Of a stretch of DNA of 6,044 nucleotides, positions 4,820-6,044 are shown in pieces (position 1 is the first letter of the stretch; each line of letters begins with the position of its first letter). The stretch is from positions 1 through 6,044 of the forward strand of contig DAOVYS010000175.1 in assembly GCA_030635485.1 (NCBI GenBank), given 5' to 3'. This DNA is from Pseudomonadota bacterium (GTDB lineage Bacteria; Desulfobacterota; Desulfobulbia; Desulfobulbales; DAOVYS01). The translations under genes were made by a program, and so were the position numbers. Under the pieces are notes generated by a model, which saw nothing but the letters and a program-made list of their open reading frames with translations, searched no databases and was not told where the DNA came from.

Positions 4820-5584
4820 TTGAAGATAGCAATAAGCGGAAAGGGCGGAGTGGGAAAGACCACGATCATGGCTGTACTCGCCGAACAGCTGAAGAGAGCA
4901 GGCAGGGAGGTTCTTATAATCGATGCGGATCCGAGCCCGCATATGGCTCAGACCATTGGGGTTGAAACCGAGGGGGTGATCACTCCTATCGCGGAGATGA
5001 GGGATCTGCTGGCGGAACGTTCCAATAAGGTTGTTGGTTCGTCTTTTTATAATCTGAATCCCGAGGTCAATGACCTGATCAGCCGGTTCATGGTGGAAAA
5101 GGATTCAATCCGGCTCATGGTCCTTGGCGCCATACAGACCGGGGCCGGCGGATGTGCCTGCCCTGAGAATATGGTGTTAAAGCGGCTCTTGACCAAACTG
5201 CTGCTGTCGCCGTCTCAGGCTGTCCTGCTGGACATGGAAGCGGGAGTGGAACACCTGGGCCGCGGCACGGTCGCAAGCGTGGATGTTCTTTTGATAGTGG
5301 TGATTCCCTCTAAATCAAGTGTCAGGACCGCGCTCAAGATCCGAAAATTGGCTGATGATGTCGGCATCTCCAAGGTGTTGTTTGTAGGCAACCTTATCCA
5401 GGATCATGATGATGAAGAGTTTCTGGTTGACGCGCTTGGTGAACCTCTGGCCGCCCGGTTTCCTGATTCCGGAGAGATCAGGAAGGCGGAACGGGCCGGA
5501 AAGCCCGTTGTCTCCGTCGACTTCGAAGTCCGGGAGTCGGCGGTTTGTCTGATGAATAATATAATTGAGCGGATCGGGCAATAG
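4820..5584 (+). CDS. cooC: CooC-like nickel-insertion ATPase (CODH/ACS accessory)
   Basis: A 254-residue MinD/ParA-superfamily ATPase of the CooC type. CooC proteins are cytoplasmic dimers that use ATP to help insert nickel into the C-cluster of CO dehydrogenase. The deviant Walker A motif GKGGVGKTT (7-15) has the signature Lys8. DADP (35-38) fits switch I and LLDMEAGVEHLGRGT (136-150) is Walker B/switch II in its CooC-specific form. GCAC at 111-114 supplies the CxC metal motif (Cys112, Cys114) that binds nickel or zinc at the dimer interface of known CooC. The start is TTG at 4820: it gives the canonical MKIAISGKGG start, has GGAGA 5 bases upstream, and no in-frame ATG precedes it. The length is typical. 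No CODH or ACS gene is in view, so the partner is unknown; related ATPases such as AcsF are the main alternative. It converges on uup. Its leader carries a MITE. Confidence 0.9.
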   Translation: MKIAISGKGGVGKTTIMAVLAEQLKRAGREVLIIDADPSPHMAQTIGVETEGVITPIAEMRDLLAERSNKVVGSSFYNLNPEVNDLISRFMVEKDSIRLMVLGAIQTGAGGCACPENMVLKRLLTKLLLSPSQAVLLDMEAGVEHLGRGTVASVDVLLIVVIPSKSSVRTALKIRKLADDVGISKVLFVGNLIQDHDDEEFLVDALGEPLAARFPDSGEIRKAERAGKPVVSVDFEVRESAVCLMNNIIERIGQ

Positions 5585-5593
5585 GTTGCTTAC

Positions 5594-6044
5594 TTATTGA
5601 TTCAGCAACTCCAGTTTTTCCCATCGGGTATAGAGTCTTTCAACTTTTTCCTGGGCCGGCTGCAACATGCTGCACCATTTGGCCAATTCCTCCTGATTAC
5701 GGATAACAGCCGGATCTTCAATGTGCTTCTCGCATTTTTCCACTTCCTGTTCAGCGGCAAGAATTGTTTCTTCAATACCGTCGAGTTCCAGCCGTTCCTT
5801 ATAGGTTATTTTTGCTTTATTTTTGCTTTGCGATTTTGCTTTTCCCTTGGTTTTTATCTTTTTCTTAACGGAATTTTTGCTCTTTTGCTGTTGCAGCCAC
5901 TGGTGATAGTCGGCATAAAACATGAATTGGCCCGTACCGTTAAACCCGAGAATTTTTGTGGTAACCCGGTCCAGGAAAAAACGATCATGGCTTACCAGCA
6001 CAAAAGCGCCGGGAAAATCGAGCAGACTTTCTTCCAAAACGGAA
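5594..6044 (-). CDS. uup: ABC-F ATPase, Uup-type, C-terminal part
   Basis: The gene is cut by the window end: the frame stays open through the last bases, so the TTG at 6037 is not a true start. About 149 residues are visible. They begin at the end of the second ABC ATPase domain, with LVSHDRFFLDRVTT supplying the H-loop histidine. Next is FNGTGQFMFYADYHQW, then a Lys-rich linker (SVKKKIKTKGKAKSQSKNKAK). A C-terminal coiled coil runs from about ITYKERLELDGIEE to TRWEKLELL. The Lys-rich linker plus coiled-coil tail is typical of Uup among ABC-F proteins. These bind ribosomes or branched nucleic acid and relieve translation or replication problems rather than acting in transport. The stop is at 5594, only 9 bases from the convergent cooC-like gene, leaving little room for separate terminators. 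Confidence 0.9.
   Translation of the reverse strand, partial: SVLEESLLDFPGAFVLVSHDRFFLDRVTTKILGFNGTGQFMFYADYHQWLQQQKSKNSVKKKIKTKGKAKSQSKNKAKITYKERLELDGIEETILAAEQEVEKCEKHIEDPAVIRNQEELAKWCSMLQPAQEKVERLYTRWEKLELLNQ

Noticed and set aside
4626..4832. A 68-codon minus-strand frame across the cooC leader
   Set aside because: It crosses the MITE, its flanking duplications and the first codons of the cooC-like gene. It is an accident of the inverted repeats.
5584..5610. GGTTGCT/AGCAACT stem between the convergent cooC-like and uup genes
   Set aside because: It has seven pairs with one G-U, a 13-base loop and no proper T tract. It could be a weak bidirectional terminator but cannot be claimed.

Overview
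The window looks like chromosomal DNA of an anaerobic, Desulfobacterota-like (sulfate-reducer type) bacterium. This is an inference from gene content: a ferredoxin-type protein with two 4Fe-4S cluster motifs, a stand-alone FmdE-family protein, and a CooC-type nickel-insertion ATPase of the kind used to mature CO dehydrogenase/acetyl-CoA synthase. These sit among ordinary housekeeping genes. No rRNA, tRNA, CRISPR array or phage gene was seen.

Layout. Positions 1-381 (+) hold the C-terminal part of an iron-sulfur protein, followed by a good intrinsic terminator (416-443). A 109-residue protein of unknown function follows at 503-832 (+). Between it and the next gene lies a dispersed palindrome of the widespread GTTGGGTT...AACCCAAC type (872-896). 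Next come three genes on the minus strand, read from high to low coordinates: a NamZ/DUF1343-type exo-N-acetylmuramidase relative (4421-3249), manC, a bifunctional GDP-mannose pyrophosphorylase/phosphomannose isomerase (3149-1743), and an FmdE-family zinc-finger protein (1544-960). A consensus-like promoter with an adjacent palindrome lies upstream of the first of these. On the plus strand a CooC-like ATPase (4820-5584) runs convergently into the 3' end of an uup-type ABC-F ATPase (5594-6044, minus, cut by the window end) with only 9 bases between them.

The most interesting structure is in the cooC leader. Positions 4661-4808 form a 148-bp non-coding element with perfect 13-bp terminal inverted repeats that begin GTAA, flanked by a perfect 8-bp duplication (TGGAGAAT). 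GTAA ends and an 8-bp target duplication are hallmarks of IS66-family elements, so this looks like an IS66-type MITE. The duplicated 8 bases contain the Shine-Dalgarno sequence of the cooC-like gene. The insertion therefore hit the ribosome-binding site and rebuilt it by duplication, leaving a roughly 100-nt foldback whose base ends one nucleotide before the new Shine-Dalgarno.

Functionally, the minus-strand trio joins cell-wall recycling (NamZ-like) and GDP-mannose supply for surface polysaccharide (ManC) with a metal or redox protein (FmdE) that may have its own promoter. The CooC-like and FeS genes fit an anaerobic one-carbon lifestyle, but no CODH or ACS subunit is in view. I found no clearly new multi-gene system. 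The MITE at the ribosome-binding site and the Glu-to-Gln change in the NamZ-like protein are the best leads.
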